Below, piece after piece: positions 1 through 7,449 of a stretch of 17,459 nucleotides of DNA. The position numbers and the translations under genes were made by a program. Source of the stretch: JBBQKG01 sp038326655 (GTDB lineage Bacteria; Actinomycetota; Thermoleophilia; Solirubrobacterales; JBBDJG01); the NCBI GenBank assembly GCA_038326655.1, contig JBBQKG010000038.1, forward strand, positions 1 through 17,459, in the 5' to 3' direction. The notes under the pieces are model-generated. The model saw only the letters and a list, made by a program, of their open reading frames with translations. It had not been told where the DNA came from and did not search any database. How positions within the stretch are numbered: position 1 is the first letter of the stretch; the number at the start of each line of letters is the position of its first letter.

Positions 1-417
1 GAGCTTGCCGACGAGCTCGAGAAGCGCGGCGTCGAGGTGCTCTACGCGATTCATCCGGTGGCCGGCCGGATGCCCGGCCACATGAACGTGCTGCTGGCGG
101 AGGCCGACGTGCCCTACCCCGCGCTGAAGGAGATGGACGAGATCAACCCCGAGTTCCCGCAGACCGACGTCGCGCTCGTGATCGGCGCCAACGACGTCAC
201 CAATCCCGCCGCCCGCGAGGACCAGGCCAGCCCGATCTACGGCATGCCGATCCTCGAGGTCGACAAGGCCCGCAACGTGGTCGTGCTCAAGCGCAGCATG
301 AACCCGGGCTTCGCGGGGATCGAGAACCACCTCTACTACGAGCCGCAGACCGTGATGCTCTTCGGCGACGCGAAGGACAGCGTCAACAAGCTGGTACATG
401 AGGTAAAGGCGGCCTGA
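1..417 (+). CDS. pntB: NAD(P) transhydrogenase subunit beta, C-terminal part (5' end outside window)
   Basis: This is the 3' end of the membrane transhydrogenase beta subunit, which couples hydride transfer between NADH and NADP+ to proton movement across the cytoplasmic membrane. The frame is open from base 1, so the gene starts upstream and only about 138 residues are visible. They correspond to the NADP(H)-binding domain III, which lies at the C-terminus of PntB. Visible family signatures are AIHPVAGRMPGHMNVLLAEA, VIGANDVTNPAAR, SPIYGMPILEV, KRSMNPGFAG and MLFGDAKDSV. These follow the Escherichia coli and Rhodospirillum proteins closely in order and spacing. The gene ends in TGA, and lemA begins 66 bp later. 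No strong hairpin follows the stop, so some read-through into lemA is possible. No defect is visible in the part shown. Confidence 0.96.
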   Translation, partial: ELADELEKRGVEVLYAIHPVAGRMPGHMNVLLAEADVPYPALKEMDEINPEFPQTDVALVIGANDVTNPAAREDQASPIYGMPILEVDKARNVVVLKRSMNPGFAGIENHLYYEPQTVMLFGDAKDSVNKLVHEVKAA

Positions 418-483
418 CGGCAGCCTGCGCTCGCCCGGCTAACCTGTAGCCAGTTCCCCACCTTCGCACTGAGAGGTCTTTCC

Positions 484-1065
484 ATGACCGTAGTCCTGAT
501 CGTCGTCCTCGTCCTGATCGTGATCGCCGTGATCTACGTGATCGCGACGTTCAACAACCTGATCCGGCTGCAGACGCGCGCCGACGAGGGCTTTTCCGAC
601 ATCGACGTGCAGCTCAAGCGCCGCCACGACCTGATTCCAAATCTGGTCGAGACGGTGAAGGGCTATGCCTCACACGAGCGCCAGGTGCTCGAGAACGTGA
701 CCGCCGCGCGCAACGGTGCCGTCGCCGCGACCGGGCCGGAGTCCCAGGCGCGCGCCGAGAACCAGCTCACCGGGGCGCTGCGTCAGCTCTTCGCCGTGGC
801 CGAGAACTATCCGGACCTGAAGGCGAGCCAGAACTTCCTCGAGCTGCAGAACGAGCTCACCGACACCGAGGACAAGATCCAGGCCGCGCGCCGCTTCTAC
901 AACATGACCGTGCGCGACCTCAACATCAAGGTCGAGACGTTCCCCTCGCGGGTGATCGCGAACATGCGCGGGATCCAGAAGCGCCCGTTCTTCGAGCTCG
1001 ACGAGCCGGCTGAGCGGGCCGTGCCGGAGGTCTCGTTCGGTGCGCCGTCCGCCTCGGGCGCGTAG
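484..1065 (+). CDS. lemA: LemA family membrane protein
   Basis: This 193-residue protein has the usual LemA size. An N-terminal membrane anchor covers about residues 3-23 (run of V, L and I). It is followed by the family hallmark RADEGFSDIDVQLKRRHDLI and by NLVETVKGYASHE at about residues 55-67. The remainder should form the four-helix coiled bundle known for LemA, ending in the conserved FPSRVIAN and KRPFFELDEPA blocks. A GAGAGG ribosome site lies 7 bp before the ATG. The molecular role of LemA proteins is not settled. Family members are anchored in the cytoplasmic membrane and are often encoded beside M48 proteases, as here with htpX 36 bp downstream. The two genes are probably co-transcribed and may act together in membrane protein quality control, which is inferred from context only. 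Confidence 0.95.
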   Translation: MTVVLIVVLVLIVIAVIYVIATFNNLIRLQTRADEGFSDIDVQLKRRHDLIPNLVETVKGYASHERQVLENVTAARNGAVAATGPESQARAENQLTGALRQLFAVAENYPDLKASQNFLELQNELTDTEDKIQAARRFYNMTVRDLNIKVETFPSRVIANMRGIQKRPFFELDEPAERAVPEVSFGAPSASGA

Positions 1066-1101
1066 CCGGAACGGGCGCCGCCGCCCGGCCGGCTGACTGC
1101 C

Positions 1102-2058
1102 ATGTACAAGCAGATCAGCGCAAACAAGCGGAACTCGATCTTCCTCCTGATCGGATTCCTGATCCTGTACGGCGCGCTCGGCTGGGTGTTTTCGCTGTGG
1201 CTGGGCCAGGCCGCGCTGTTCCTCGCAGTCTTCATCGCGGTGTTCATGGTGATCATCAACCTCTTCATGGGAGACGACCTCGTTGCGCTGGTGAGCGGCG
1301 CGCGGCAGGTGAAGCGCAAGGAGGAGGCGCCCGAGCTTTGGCGGCGGGTCGAGAACCTGGCGATCACCGCGGGGCTGCCGATGCCGCGGGTCTACATTTC
1401 GAACGAGGACGCCCCCAACGCTTTCGCCGCCGGCCGGAATCCGACCCAGGCGATCGTCTGCGTCACCACCGGTCTGCTCGCGCGCCTCGACGAGGAGGAG
1501 CTCGAGGGCGTGCTGGCCCATGAGTTGAGCCACGTCCGCAACTACGACGTGCGGCTGATGACCTGGGCTGCGGTGCTGGCCGGCTCGATCGCCCTGCTCG
1601 CGAACATCCTGATTCGCATGCTGTGGTTTGGCGGCGGAGACCGCGACCGGGGTGGCGCAAATCCGCTCGTGCTGGTCGCCGTGATCGCAAGCGCGGTGCT
1701 CGCGCCGATCGCTGCGATCGTGATCCAGGCCGCGATCAGCCGCCGCCGGGAGTACGTCGCGGACGCAGCGGGAGCCGAGCTGACTCGCTACCCGCAGGGC
1801 CTGGCTTCGGCCCTTCGGATGATCTCGGCAAACCAGAAGCCGTCGGCGTCGCTCTCGAATCCGTCGATCGCGCATCTGATGATCGCACCGCAGCTCGGCG
1901 CCTCCGGCCGGGTTTCGCGTCTGTTCTCGACGCATCCGCCCACCGAGGACCGGATCGCACGCCTGGAGGAGATGGCGGGCGGCAGCCTTCACCGCCACGA
2001 GACGCTTACCGAGGGCGCCGCGCTCCCGCGGGCCGCGGCCGAGCCGGCGGGCGCCTAA
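1102..2058 (+). CDS. htpX: HtpX-like M48 family zinc metalloprotease
   Basis: This 318-residue integral membrane protease belongs to peptidase family M48, whose members degrade misfolded membrane proteins. The zinc site is HELSH at residues 140-144 (H140 and H144 ligands, E141 catalytic). The third ligand is E217 in RRREYVADAAGAEL, with the usual D221 four residues later. Hydrophobic segments at about 13-31 and 35-53 precede the catalytic domain, and two more lie near 155-175 and 193-213. This is the HtpX topology. The conserved loop PNAFAAGRNP at about residues 99-108 is present, as is the C-terminal FSTHPPTEDRIARLEEM block. The gene follows lemA by 36 bp. Its TAA stop overlaps the TAG stop of the opposing phosphatase gene by 4 bp, so transcripts from both sides must collide or overlap here. 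Confidence 0.95.
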   Translation: MYKQISANKRNSIFLLIGFLILYGALGWVFSLWLGQAALFLAVFIAVFMVIINLFMGDDLVALVSGARQVKRKEEAPELWRRVENLAITAGLPMPRVYISNEDAPNAFAAGRNPTQAIVCVTTGLLARLDEEELEGVLAHELSHVRNYDVRLMTWAAVLAGSIALLANILIRMLWFGGGDRDRGGANPLVLVAVIASAVLAPIAAIVIQAAISRRREYVADAAGAELTRYPQGLASALRMISANQKPSASLSNPSIAHLMIAPQLGASGRVSRLFSTHPPTEDRIARLEEMAGGSLHRHETLTEGAALPRAAAEPAGA

Positions 2059-5000
2059 GAAGCGGTCGCAGCGGCTGCGGGCTCCAGCCGTGCGACCTCG
2101 GCGCCTTCGCCGGAGACCTGTACAACCACGATCGCGATGTCGTCGCGCGGCCGGTCGACCTGCGCGTCGGTGAGCGAGCTCTCGATTCGCTCGGCGACCT
2201 CGGCCGCGTCGCAGCCGACGCACGCCTGGACCGCTGCGGTCAGGCCCTCGATCCCGAACATCGAGCCGTTCTCCATGCGCGTCTCGGTGACGCCGTCGGT
2301 GTAGAAGATCAGCGTGTCGCCCGACCGGAGCTCGAGCTCGGTGGGATGGAGCTCGATCTCTGCGATGACGCCCAGCAACGTGCCGGGCTGTCCGATCGGC
2401 TCGAGCAGCCCGTCCGCGTGCAGCAGGAGCGGTAGCGGGTGCCCGGCGCTCGCCATCGAGAGCACCGTCGCGGTGTCGCCCACCTCGAGGTTCGCGTATG
2501 CAACCGTGAGGAACTGCTCGCGCGGCGCCTCCGTCAGGAGCACCTCGTTGAGCAGCGAGAGCACGCGCTCGGGTCGCTGCGCGGCGCGAATCGCGGTCGC
2601 GCGGATCGTGTATCGCGCCATCGCCGTGAGCGCGGCCGCATCGGGCCCCTTCCCGCACACGTCCCCCATCGCGATCGCCCAGCTGCCGGTGCCCGTCTCG
2701 AAGATGTCGTAGAAGTCCCCGCCGACGTCGTAGGCCTCGCCGGCGGGCCGGAAGCGGGCCGCGATCTCGAGCCCCGGCACGTCGGGGAGGTGCGGCGGCA
2801 GCAGGCTCTGTTGCAGGCGCGCGGCGATGTAGCTGCGCTCACCGTACAAACGCGCGTTGTCGACCGCGACCGACGCCCGGCGCGCGAGCTCTTCGGCGGT
2901 TGCGATCGTGCGAGGTGTGAACTCCCGGTCCGTGAACGACGCGAGCGCGATCGTCCCGAGCGTCCTGCCACGGGCACGCATCGGCACCACGACCGCTGCT
3001 CGTGCGGGCCATTCACGGACGTCCTCCAGATACGACGCATCCGCCGACCACTGGCGCCGGACCTCCTCCGTGATGTGGTCGACGACCTGGATGCGGCCGG
3101 TCTGCAGCGCGACCGAGATCGGGTGGGGGCCCCGCAGGTCGAGGTGGTGCTCACGCAGCCGGTCCAGCACCGGCGCGACCATCCCCATGTTCGACGCCGA
3201 GGCCACGCGGTTGATCTGGTCGCTCTCGTCTAGGAGGTCCACCATGCAGCCGTCCGCCAGATGGGGAACGACGAGATTGGCCAGGCTTTGCAGAGTCTCT
3301 TCGAGGTCGAGTGATCGGTCGAGCTCCGCGCTCGCCCGTGCGAGGAACTCGAGCTCGCTCCGGCGCGCCTCGACGTCGGCGTACAGCCGCGCGTTGTCGA
3401 TCGAGAGCGATGCCCTGCGCGCGAACTCGGTCGCAAATGCAAGGTCGCTCTCGTCGAAGAGGCGGTCCGACTCCGACGATATGAACGTGACCGCGCCGAA
3501 CGTGTCGCCGCGTGCGCGCAGCGGCACCACCATCCCGGACCTGACGCCAAGCTCGCGCATCATCCGCAGGTGCGCGTCGTCCTGCGCCGTGGCCGTGAGA
3601 AGCTCTTCGGGGATCTCGGTGAACAGCAGCGGCTCGCCGGTCTTCAAGACCTTGGGGACGCCCTCCGGTTGGTCGAAGTGGGCGGGGTAGTGCTCCTCCA
3701 GGTCCCATGCGAGCCGCTCCATCTCGGGCTTGCTGTGGCGGACGGCGATCAGCCGGATCGAGTCCGGTCCTTCCGGCACGTGGATCGCGCACCAGTCCGC
3801 GAGACGTGGCACCACCAGGCGCACGAGGTTGCGCACCACGACCTCGAAGTCGAGCGACCCGTCGAGGATCTGGACCGCGTCGGAGATGAAGGCAGCCCGC
3901 CTCTGCTCGCGCTTCTGCTGGGTGACATCCCGGATGATCGCCGCCGTTCCGATCAGCGCACCGTCGGGATCCCGCAGCGGTGAAAGCGTGAGCGCCACGT
4001 CCACCAGGCTGCCGTCGCGGCGCATTCTCTGGGTCTGGTGGTTGTGCACCGTTTCGCCACGGTCGGTCCGCCGTACCATCTCCGCGGACTCCTCCGCGTA
4101 GTGCGGGGGCACGGTGAAGCTGATGTGCCGCCCGAGCGCCTCCTCCGCGGAGAAGCCGTAGAGCCGCTCGGCGCCGGGATTCCACGCCATCACCTCGCCG
4201 CCCGGCTTGATCGCCACGATCGCGTCGTTGGAGTGCTCGACGATCGCGGCAAGGCGCTGGATCGTTTCGGCGGCGCGCTTCTGCTCGGTCAATTCGCGCA
4301 GGTAGCCGGCGAACATGGGCGGGTCCTGGGTGCCGACCCGCGTGATCGCGATCTCGACCGGGAATTCGGTGCGATCCGCCCGCATCGCGGTGAGCTCGAT
4401 TCGCCTGCCAAGCACGGCTGCCTCGCCGGTCTTCAGGTATCGGGCGAGTCCCTCCACGTGTGCCTTTCGCAGCGATGGCGGCACGATCAGATCGACCAGG
4501 TGCTCGCCCACCACGTCCGCGCGCCTGTACCCGAATATTTGCTCGGCGGCCCGGTTGAACTCCACGATGCGTCCCTCGTGGTTCATCGTGATCACACAGT
4601 CGAGCGCGGACTCGAGCACGGCGCCCCGCAGCGCCTCGCTCTGGCGCACCGCCTCTTCCGCACGCCGGCGCCCCAGCTGTTGGCCGATCTGGTTTCCGAG
4701 GCCGGTCAGGATCTTCATCAGCCCCGCATTCGGGCGGCGGCGCTTGCGGGTGAAGAGCTCCACCACCCCGCGTGTGCCGCGGGCGTCGCTGATCGGGAAT
4801 GCAAGTGCCGTGCGAAGGCCTGCGGCGGCGGCCGCCGGCCCGCGCGGCAGGCCGCCCTCGGCCGCGAGATCAGCCACCCAGGCCGGCTCCTTGCTCTTCC
4901 AGACCGTGCCTGGCAGCCCCACGCCGGGGACGACCTCGAGATCGCGGCTGAGCGACTCGAAGCGGTCGATCTGGGTGTCCGGAGCCTGCCACGTCTCGAG

Positions 5001-5492
5001 GCACGTGAGCGTGCCCTCCCCTCCCGCCTCCCAGATCGCGCCCGCTTGCCAGCCCAGCACGTCGCCGATCGAATCGAGGATCCGAGGCGTCGCGTCCTTG
5101 AGCGTCGAGCTCGTCGCCAGCGCATTCGCAACCGCGTGTTCGAGCGCGACGCCGAGTTCGGAGTGATCGCGCGTCGCCGCGACTCGCACGGCGGCAAGCG
5201 CGGCGAGCGCCACCACGGCCGTCTTCAGGACGTGCTCGAAATCGCCGAAGATCCCATCGATGAGCCCGGCCGGAATGGTCAGCGCGATCGAGTAGAGCGC
5301 GACGATCAGCGTCTGGACCCGGCTTGCGCCGACCGCAGATATGAACGGCGGCACCGCCAGCAGTGCGATCAGCGTGACGACCCTGTCCGCGGTGATCGTG
5401 TCGAGCGCGAACACGCCGGTCGCAGCCGCCAGCCCAGCCGCGAACCACCGTGCGCGCCGACGCCGGATCTCAGTCCCGATGCTCACCTCCAC
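2055..5492 (-). CDS. Membrane GAF-PAS-PAS-GAF-GAF-SpoIIE (RsbU-like) serine phosphatase
   Basis: This 1145-residue multi-sensor ends in a SpoIIE-type PP2C phosphatase, the class that dephosphorylates STAS anti-anti-sigma factors. In order it has about four membrane helices (residues 17-106), GAF1 (about 128-275), PAS1 (285-405), PAS2 (410-525), GAF2 (545-703), GAF3 (725-882) and SpoIIE (895-1125). The phosphatase has its metal-binding aspartates in GGDFYD (924-929), GDVCGKG, FYTDGVTE and RPRDDIAI, so it looks active. PAS markers include FNRAAEQIFGY and WNPGAERLYGF, and each GAF domain ends in a helix with (S/D)NARLY. The start is uncertain. GTG at 5492 gives the longest product, but GGAGGTGA sits inside the first codons, and GTG at 5486 is an alternative. 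A 6-bp inverted repeat lies just upstream. A STAS protein is encoded at 14456-14785 and could be a substrate, which is inference. Confidence 0.93.
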   Translation of the reverse strand: MEVSIGTEIRRRRARWFAAGLAAATGVFALDTITADRVVTLIALLAVPPFISAVGASRVQTLIVALYSIALTIPAGLIDGIFGDFEHVLKTAVVALAALAAVRVAATRDHSELGVALEHAVANALATSSTLKDATPRILDSIGDVLGWQAGAIWEAGGEGTLTCLETWQAPDTQIDRFESLSRDLEVVPGVGLPGTVWKSKEPAWVADLAAEGGLPRGPAAAAAGLRTALAFPISDARGTRGVVELFTRKRRRPNAGLMKILTGLGNQIGQQLGRRRAEEAVRQSEALRGAVLESALDCVITMNHEGRIVEFNRAAEQIFGYRRADVVGEHLVDLIVPPSLRKAHVEGLARYLKTGEAAVLGRRIELTAMRADRTEFPVEIAITRVGTQDPPMFAGYLRELTEQKRAAETIQRLAAIVEHSNDAIVAIKPGGEVMAWNPGAERLYGFSAEEALGRHISFTVPPHYAEESAEMVRRTDRGETVHNHQTQRMRRDGSLVDVALTLSPLRDPDGALIGTAAIIRDVTQQKREQRRAAFISDAVQILDGSLDFEVVVRNLVRLVVPRLADWCAIHVPEGPDSIRLIAVRHSKPEMERLAWDLEEHYPAHFDQPEGVPKVLKTGEPLLFTEIPEELLTATAQDDAHLRMMRELGVRSGMVVPLRARGDTFGAVTFISSESDRLFDESDLAFATEFARRASLSIDNARLYADVEARRSELEFLARASAELDRSLDLEETLQSLANLVVPHLADGCMVDLLDESDQINRVASASNMGMVAPVLDRLREHHLDLRGPHPISVALQTGRIQVVDHITEEVRRQWSADASYLEDVREWPARAAVVVPMRARGRTLGTIALASFTDREFTPRTIATAEELARRASVAVDNARLYGERSYIAARLQQSLLPPHLPDVPGLEIAARFRPAGEAYDVGGDFYDIFETGTGSWAIAMGDVCGKGPDAAALTAMARYTIRATAIRAAQRPERVLSLLNEVLLTEAPREQFLTVAYANLEVGDTATVLSMASAGHPLPLLLHADGLLEPIGQPGTLLGVIAEIELHPTELELRSGDTLIFYTDGVTETRMENGSMFGIEGLTAAVQACVGCDAAEVAERIESSLTDAQVDRPRDDIAIVVVQVSGEGAEVARLEPAAAATAS

Positions 5493-5495
5493 ACT

Positions 5496-5513
5496 TAGTG
5501 CAAGCTAGCACTA
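5496..5513. repeat. Inverted repeat TAGTGC-N6-GCACTA upstream of the SpoIIE phosphatase gene
   Basis: The two 6-bp arms (5496-5501 and 5508-5513) are perfect complements around AAGCTA. The repeat lies 3 bp upstream of the proposed GTG start at 5492, so it could be an operator. In the minus-strand mRNA it would form a hairpin directly before the GGAGGTGA ribosome-binding sequence. The arms resemble the inner part of CIRCE-type heat-shock operators (TTAGCACTC-N9-GAGTGCTAA), but the spacing is wrong, so I do not call it CIRCE. Confidence 0.5.
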
Positions 5514-5598
5514 CGTGCCCGTCTCGAAAGACGTTCGCAGGGCGGCTGAAAGCCGGCTTGGGAAGCACTACGGGCCAAAGCAGTGTCGTTCCTGAAGA

Positions 5599-5624
5599 GT
5601 TTGGCGGCGAGGCACCCGGGGCAG
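5599..5624 (+). promoter_or_regulatory. Candidate SigB/SigF-type promoter, weaker match
   Basis: GTTT (5599-5602), a 16-bp spacer and GGGCAG (5619-5624) lie about 30 bp before the ATG at 5653. The form matches GTTT-N15/17-GGGTA promoters except for C in place of T in the -10 element. The same variant occurs in front of the gene at 14379. Upstream, between 5520 and 5555, there are two small perfect hairpins (CGTCT-CGAA-AGACG and CGGCT-GAA-AGCCG) that I cannot assign. Confidence 0.35.
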
Positions 5625-5652
5625 ATCGCCCGGAGACGAAAGGAGCAGGCCC

Positions 5653-5883
5653 ATGACCGAGTCCACGACCGAGCCGGAGCTGCCCCCGAACGAGAGCGCA
5701 CCAGGCCGCGACGTGCCGCACGGCGAGCGCCCCGCGCAGCCGGACGAATCGCCGGCTGACGCGCCCAACGAAAGCGGACCAGGACACAACCCGCCGGAGG
5801 AGACCAGGCCGGGACGCCTGCCCAAGGAGGACGTGGAGTCCGAGCAGTCCTTCCCGGCGAGCGATCCACCCGCGAACTACTGA
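5653..5883 (+). CDS. Small proline-rich acidic protein with C-terminal SFPASDPP motif
   Basis: This 76-residue protein is almost free of hydrophobic residues. It is rich in Pro, Glu, Asp and Ser and is therefore probably disordered and soluble. It has no signal peptide or membrane segment. The only recognisable element is its C-terminal SEQSFPASDPPANY. From memory, the SFPASDPP motif recurs at the ends of many short uncharacterised bacterial proteins; its function is unknown. An internal near-repeat is visible (PPNESAPGRD and APNESGPGHN, about residues 11-20 and 37-46). The ATG is supported by AAAGGAG about 8 bp upstream. A promoter-like GTTT-N16-GGGCAG lies about 30 bp before it. The 12-bp palindrome CTGACGCGTCAG (5880-5891) overlaps the stop, and the neighbour at 5908 converges on it. 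The gene is probably real because of the start signals and motif, but no function can be given. Confidence 0.72.
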   Translation: MTESTTEPELPPNESAPGRDVPHGERPAQPDESPADAPNESGPGHNPPEETRPGRLPKEDVESEQSFPASDPPANY

Positions 5884-5907
5884 CGCGTCAGCGCGCCGGA
5901 ATTCGGA

Positions 5908-6129
5908 CTACGGAAGCACGAGCGGCTCGACCGCGCGTGTCGCCGAGGCGAGCTCGCCGGCCGGGTGCCATTCGCGCTGCTCCGTGCGAGCGTCCTCCAC
6001 CTCGGCGCCGTCGGCGTCGACGCGCATCACCCTCAGCAGCCGCGTGCCGTCGGTGAGGTATGTGCCCTCGGAGAAAGTCGCGTGCGGTTCGGGGCCCGGG
6101 GTGGTGCTGCTTGGAGTCGTAGACCTCAT
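5908..6129 (-). CDS. Small conserved hypothetical protein (73 aa)
   Basis: A compact 73-residue protein starts at the ATG at 6129, with GGAAAG about 11 bp upstream. The frame stays open further upstream, but that stretch reads through a divergent promoter region and has no convincing start, so I keep the short form. The centre, EGTYLTDGTRLLRVMRVDAD followed by GAEVEDARTEQREWHPAGEL, has alternating polar and hydrophobic residues that suggest a small beta-strand domain. I have the impression that similar short proteins occur in other actinobacteria, but I cannot name a family. There is no signal peptide or membrane helix. Upstream, on the same strand, GGGTAG (6176-6171) could be a -10 element, though its -35 is poor. 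The gene diverges from the epimerase gene at 6298. Confidence 0.7.
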   Translation of the reverse strand: MRSTTPSSTTPGPEPHATFSEGTYLTDGTRLLRVMRVDADGAEVEDARTEQREWHPAGELASATRAVEPLVLP

Positions 6130-6262
6130 CGCGTTCGCTTTCCGCTGGTTCGGTGGTCGATGGGTTTGTCCTACCCAGTCGGTCAAAGTAAATGCCCCGC
6201 CGGAGGGACCTGGCGACCATGATCCTCGGCCGTCATCTCTATAGACGTCGCATTGAGCAAAA

Positions 6263-6288
6263 GGTTGCGCCGGGTCGCGGGCGGGTAA
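6263..6288 (+). promoter_or_regulatory. Candidate SigB/SigF-type promoter giving a leaderless transcript
   Basis: GGTT (6263-6266), a 16-bp spacer and GGGTAA (6283-6288) match the GTTT-N15/17-GGGTA class used by SigB/SigF stress sigma factors. The -10 element ends only 9 bp before the ATG at 6298, so transcription should begin at or within a few bases of the start codon. The absence of any ribosome-binding site there agrees with this. The same arrangement is seen again at 7390-7416. Confidence 0.5.
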
Positions 6289-6297
6289 CCGAACACC

Positions 6298-7371
6298 ATG
6301 GCCATGCGGGTCGTCGTAACGGGGGCATCGGGGAACGTCGGCACGAGCGTGCTGGCCGCACTTGCGGACGAGCCGGCGGTCGATTCGGTGCTGGGCATCG
6401 CCCGCCGCCGGCCGCGGCTCGAGTTCCCCAAGACCACATGGGTGCAGGCGAACGTCGCAACGGATGATCTCGAGCCGCATTTCCGCGGCGCGGACGCGGT
6501 CGTGCACCTCGCCTGGCTGATCCAGCCCTCACGCGATCTGGCGATGCTGCGCGCCACGAACGTGGACGGCAGCCGCCGGGTATTCGAGGCGGCTGCACGC
6601 GCCGGTGCCGGGACGCTCGTCCACGCGTCGTCGGTGGGCGCGTACTCGCCGGGCCCCAAGGACCGCGCGGTTGACGAGAGCTGGCCGACGAACGGCATCC
6701 GGTCGTCCTTCTACGCAACCCACAAGGCAGAGGTGGAACGGCTGCTCGACTCCTTCGAGCGCGACAACCCCTCGATGCGAGTCGTGCGGCTCCGGCCGGG
6801 GCTGATCTTCAAGCGGGAAGCGGCGACGGAGATCAGACGGCTGTTCGCCGGGCCGTTTCTGCCGAACGTGTTGCTGCGCCCCTCGCTGATCCCGGTCGTG
6901 CCGCGGACTCCACGCCTTCGCTTCCAGGCCGTGCACTCCCTGGACGTGGGAGACGCCTACCGGCGTGCGCTCTTGGAGCAGGCGCGGGGCCCGTTCAACA
7001 TCGCCGCCGAGCCCGTGCTCGACCCCGACGAGCTCGGCCGGTTGCTGCACGCCCGGCCGGTCCCGGTTCCCGCTTCGATGCTGCGCGCGGCAGCCCTGGC
7101 GACGTGGAAGCTCCGACTGCAGCCGAGCCCTCCGGGATGGGTCGACATGGCGCTTGCGGTGCCGATCATGGATACACGCCGAGCCCGCGAGGAGCTCGGG
7201 TGGACGCCGGCCTTCACGTCGGGTCAGGCGCTGCTCGAGCTGCTTGCCGGGATGCGCTCCAGCAGCGGTTTCCCGACCCCGCCACTGGCGCCGGAGACCA
7301 GCGGGCCGCTGCGCGTCCGGGAGCTGGCGACCGGCGTCGGGGCCACCAACCCGGCTCGCGATGTCGATTGA
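6298..7371 (+). CDS. NAD-dependent epimerase/dehydratase (extended SDR family)
   Basis: This 357-residue extended short-chain dehydrogenase has a Rossmann fold for NAD(P). The cofactor loop VTGASGNVG places glycines at 9, 12 and 15. The catalytic YATHK gives Y139 and K143, preceded by the strand-end serines VHASSVGAYSP. The conserved VRLRPGLIF block follows at about residues 162-170. The C-terminal half, which normally binds a nucleotide sugar or other substrate, is not specific enough to name a substrate, and no sugar genes lie nearby. ATG at 6298 and ATG at 6304 are both possible. There is no Shine-Dalgarno sequence, and a promoter-like element ends 9 bp upstream, so a leaderless mRNA is likely. 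A weak hairpin (GACCG...CGGTC, 7370-7387) follows the stop. The gene is probably monocistronic, because another promoter-like element precedes the next gene. Confidence 0.92.
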   Translation: MAMRVVVTGASGNVGTSVLAALADEPAVDSVLGIARRRPRLEFPKTTWVQANVATDDLEPHFRGADAVVHLAWLIQPSRDLAMLRATNVDGSRRVFEAAARAGAGTLVHASSVGAYSPGPKDRAVDESWPTNGIRSSFYATHKAEVERLLDSFERDNPSMRVVRLRPGLIFKREAATEIRRLFAGPFLPNVLLRPSLIPVVPRTPRLRFQAVHSLDVGDAYRRALLEQARGPFNIAAEPVLDPDELGRLLHARPVPVPASMLRAAALATWKLRLQPSPPGWVDMALAVPIMDTRRAREELGWTPAFTSGQALLELLAGMRSSSGFPTPPLAPETSGPLRVRELATGVGATNPARDVD

Positions 7372-7389
7372 CCGTCGAGTAGCGGTCGA

Positions 7390-7416
7390 GGTTATTCGGT
7401 CACCCGCCGTGGGTAA
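7390..7416 (+). promoter_or_regulatory. Candidate SigB/SigF-type promoter of the holin/DUF3618/YihY run
   Basis: GGTT (7390-7393), a 17-bp spacer and GGGTAA (7411-7416) lie 33 bp before the ATG at 7450, leaving room for the GAGGAGGAAGGGGG ribosome site. The -10 is identical to that at 6283-6288. This would drive the co-directional genes from 7450 onward. Confidence 0.5.
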
Positions 7417-7449
7417 CTCCCTGTAAGCCAATGAGGAGGAAGGGGGCAG

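Noticed and set aside
670..2658. A 662-codon open frame on the minus strand opposite lemA and htpX
   Set aside because: It is antisense to two clear family proteins, has no family motif, and is Arg/Ala/Gly-rich in the manner of a shadow frame in high-GC DNA.
4038..5498. A 486-codon plus-strand open frame opposite the phosphatase gene
   Set aside because: It overlaps the PAS and GAF domains of a well supported gene, and its composition (Arg/His/Asp-rich, no domains) is typical of an antisense shadow.
5496..5513. CIRCE (HrcA) heat-shock operator
   Set aside because: The arms are only 6 bp and the spacer differs from the 9-bp CIRCE arms and 9-bp spacer; the gene is not a chaperone.
5520..5600. 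Possible riboswitch in the leader region before 5653, because of several small hairpins
   Set aside because: I could not match any known riboswitch consensus, including the cyclic di-GMP classes, and the candidate promoter lies downstream of these hairpins.
5880..5891. 12-bp palindrome CTGACGCGTCAG at the end of a gene
   Set aside because: It has no loop and no T-run, so it is not a convincing terminator. Short GC-rich palindromes are frequent in such DNA.
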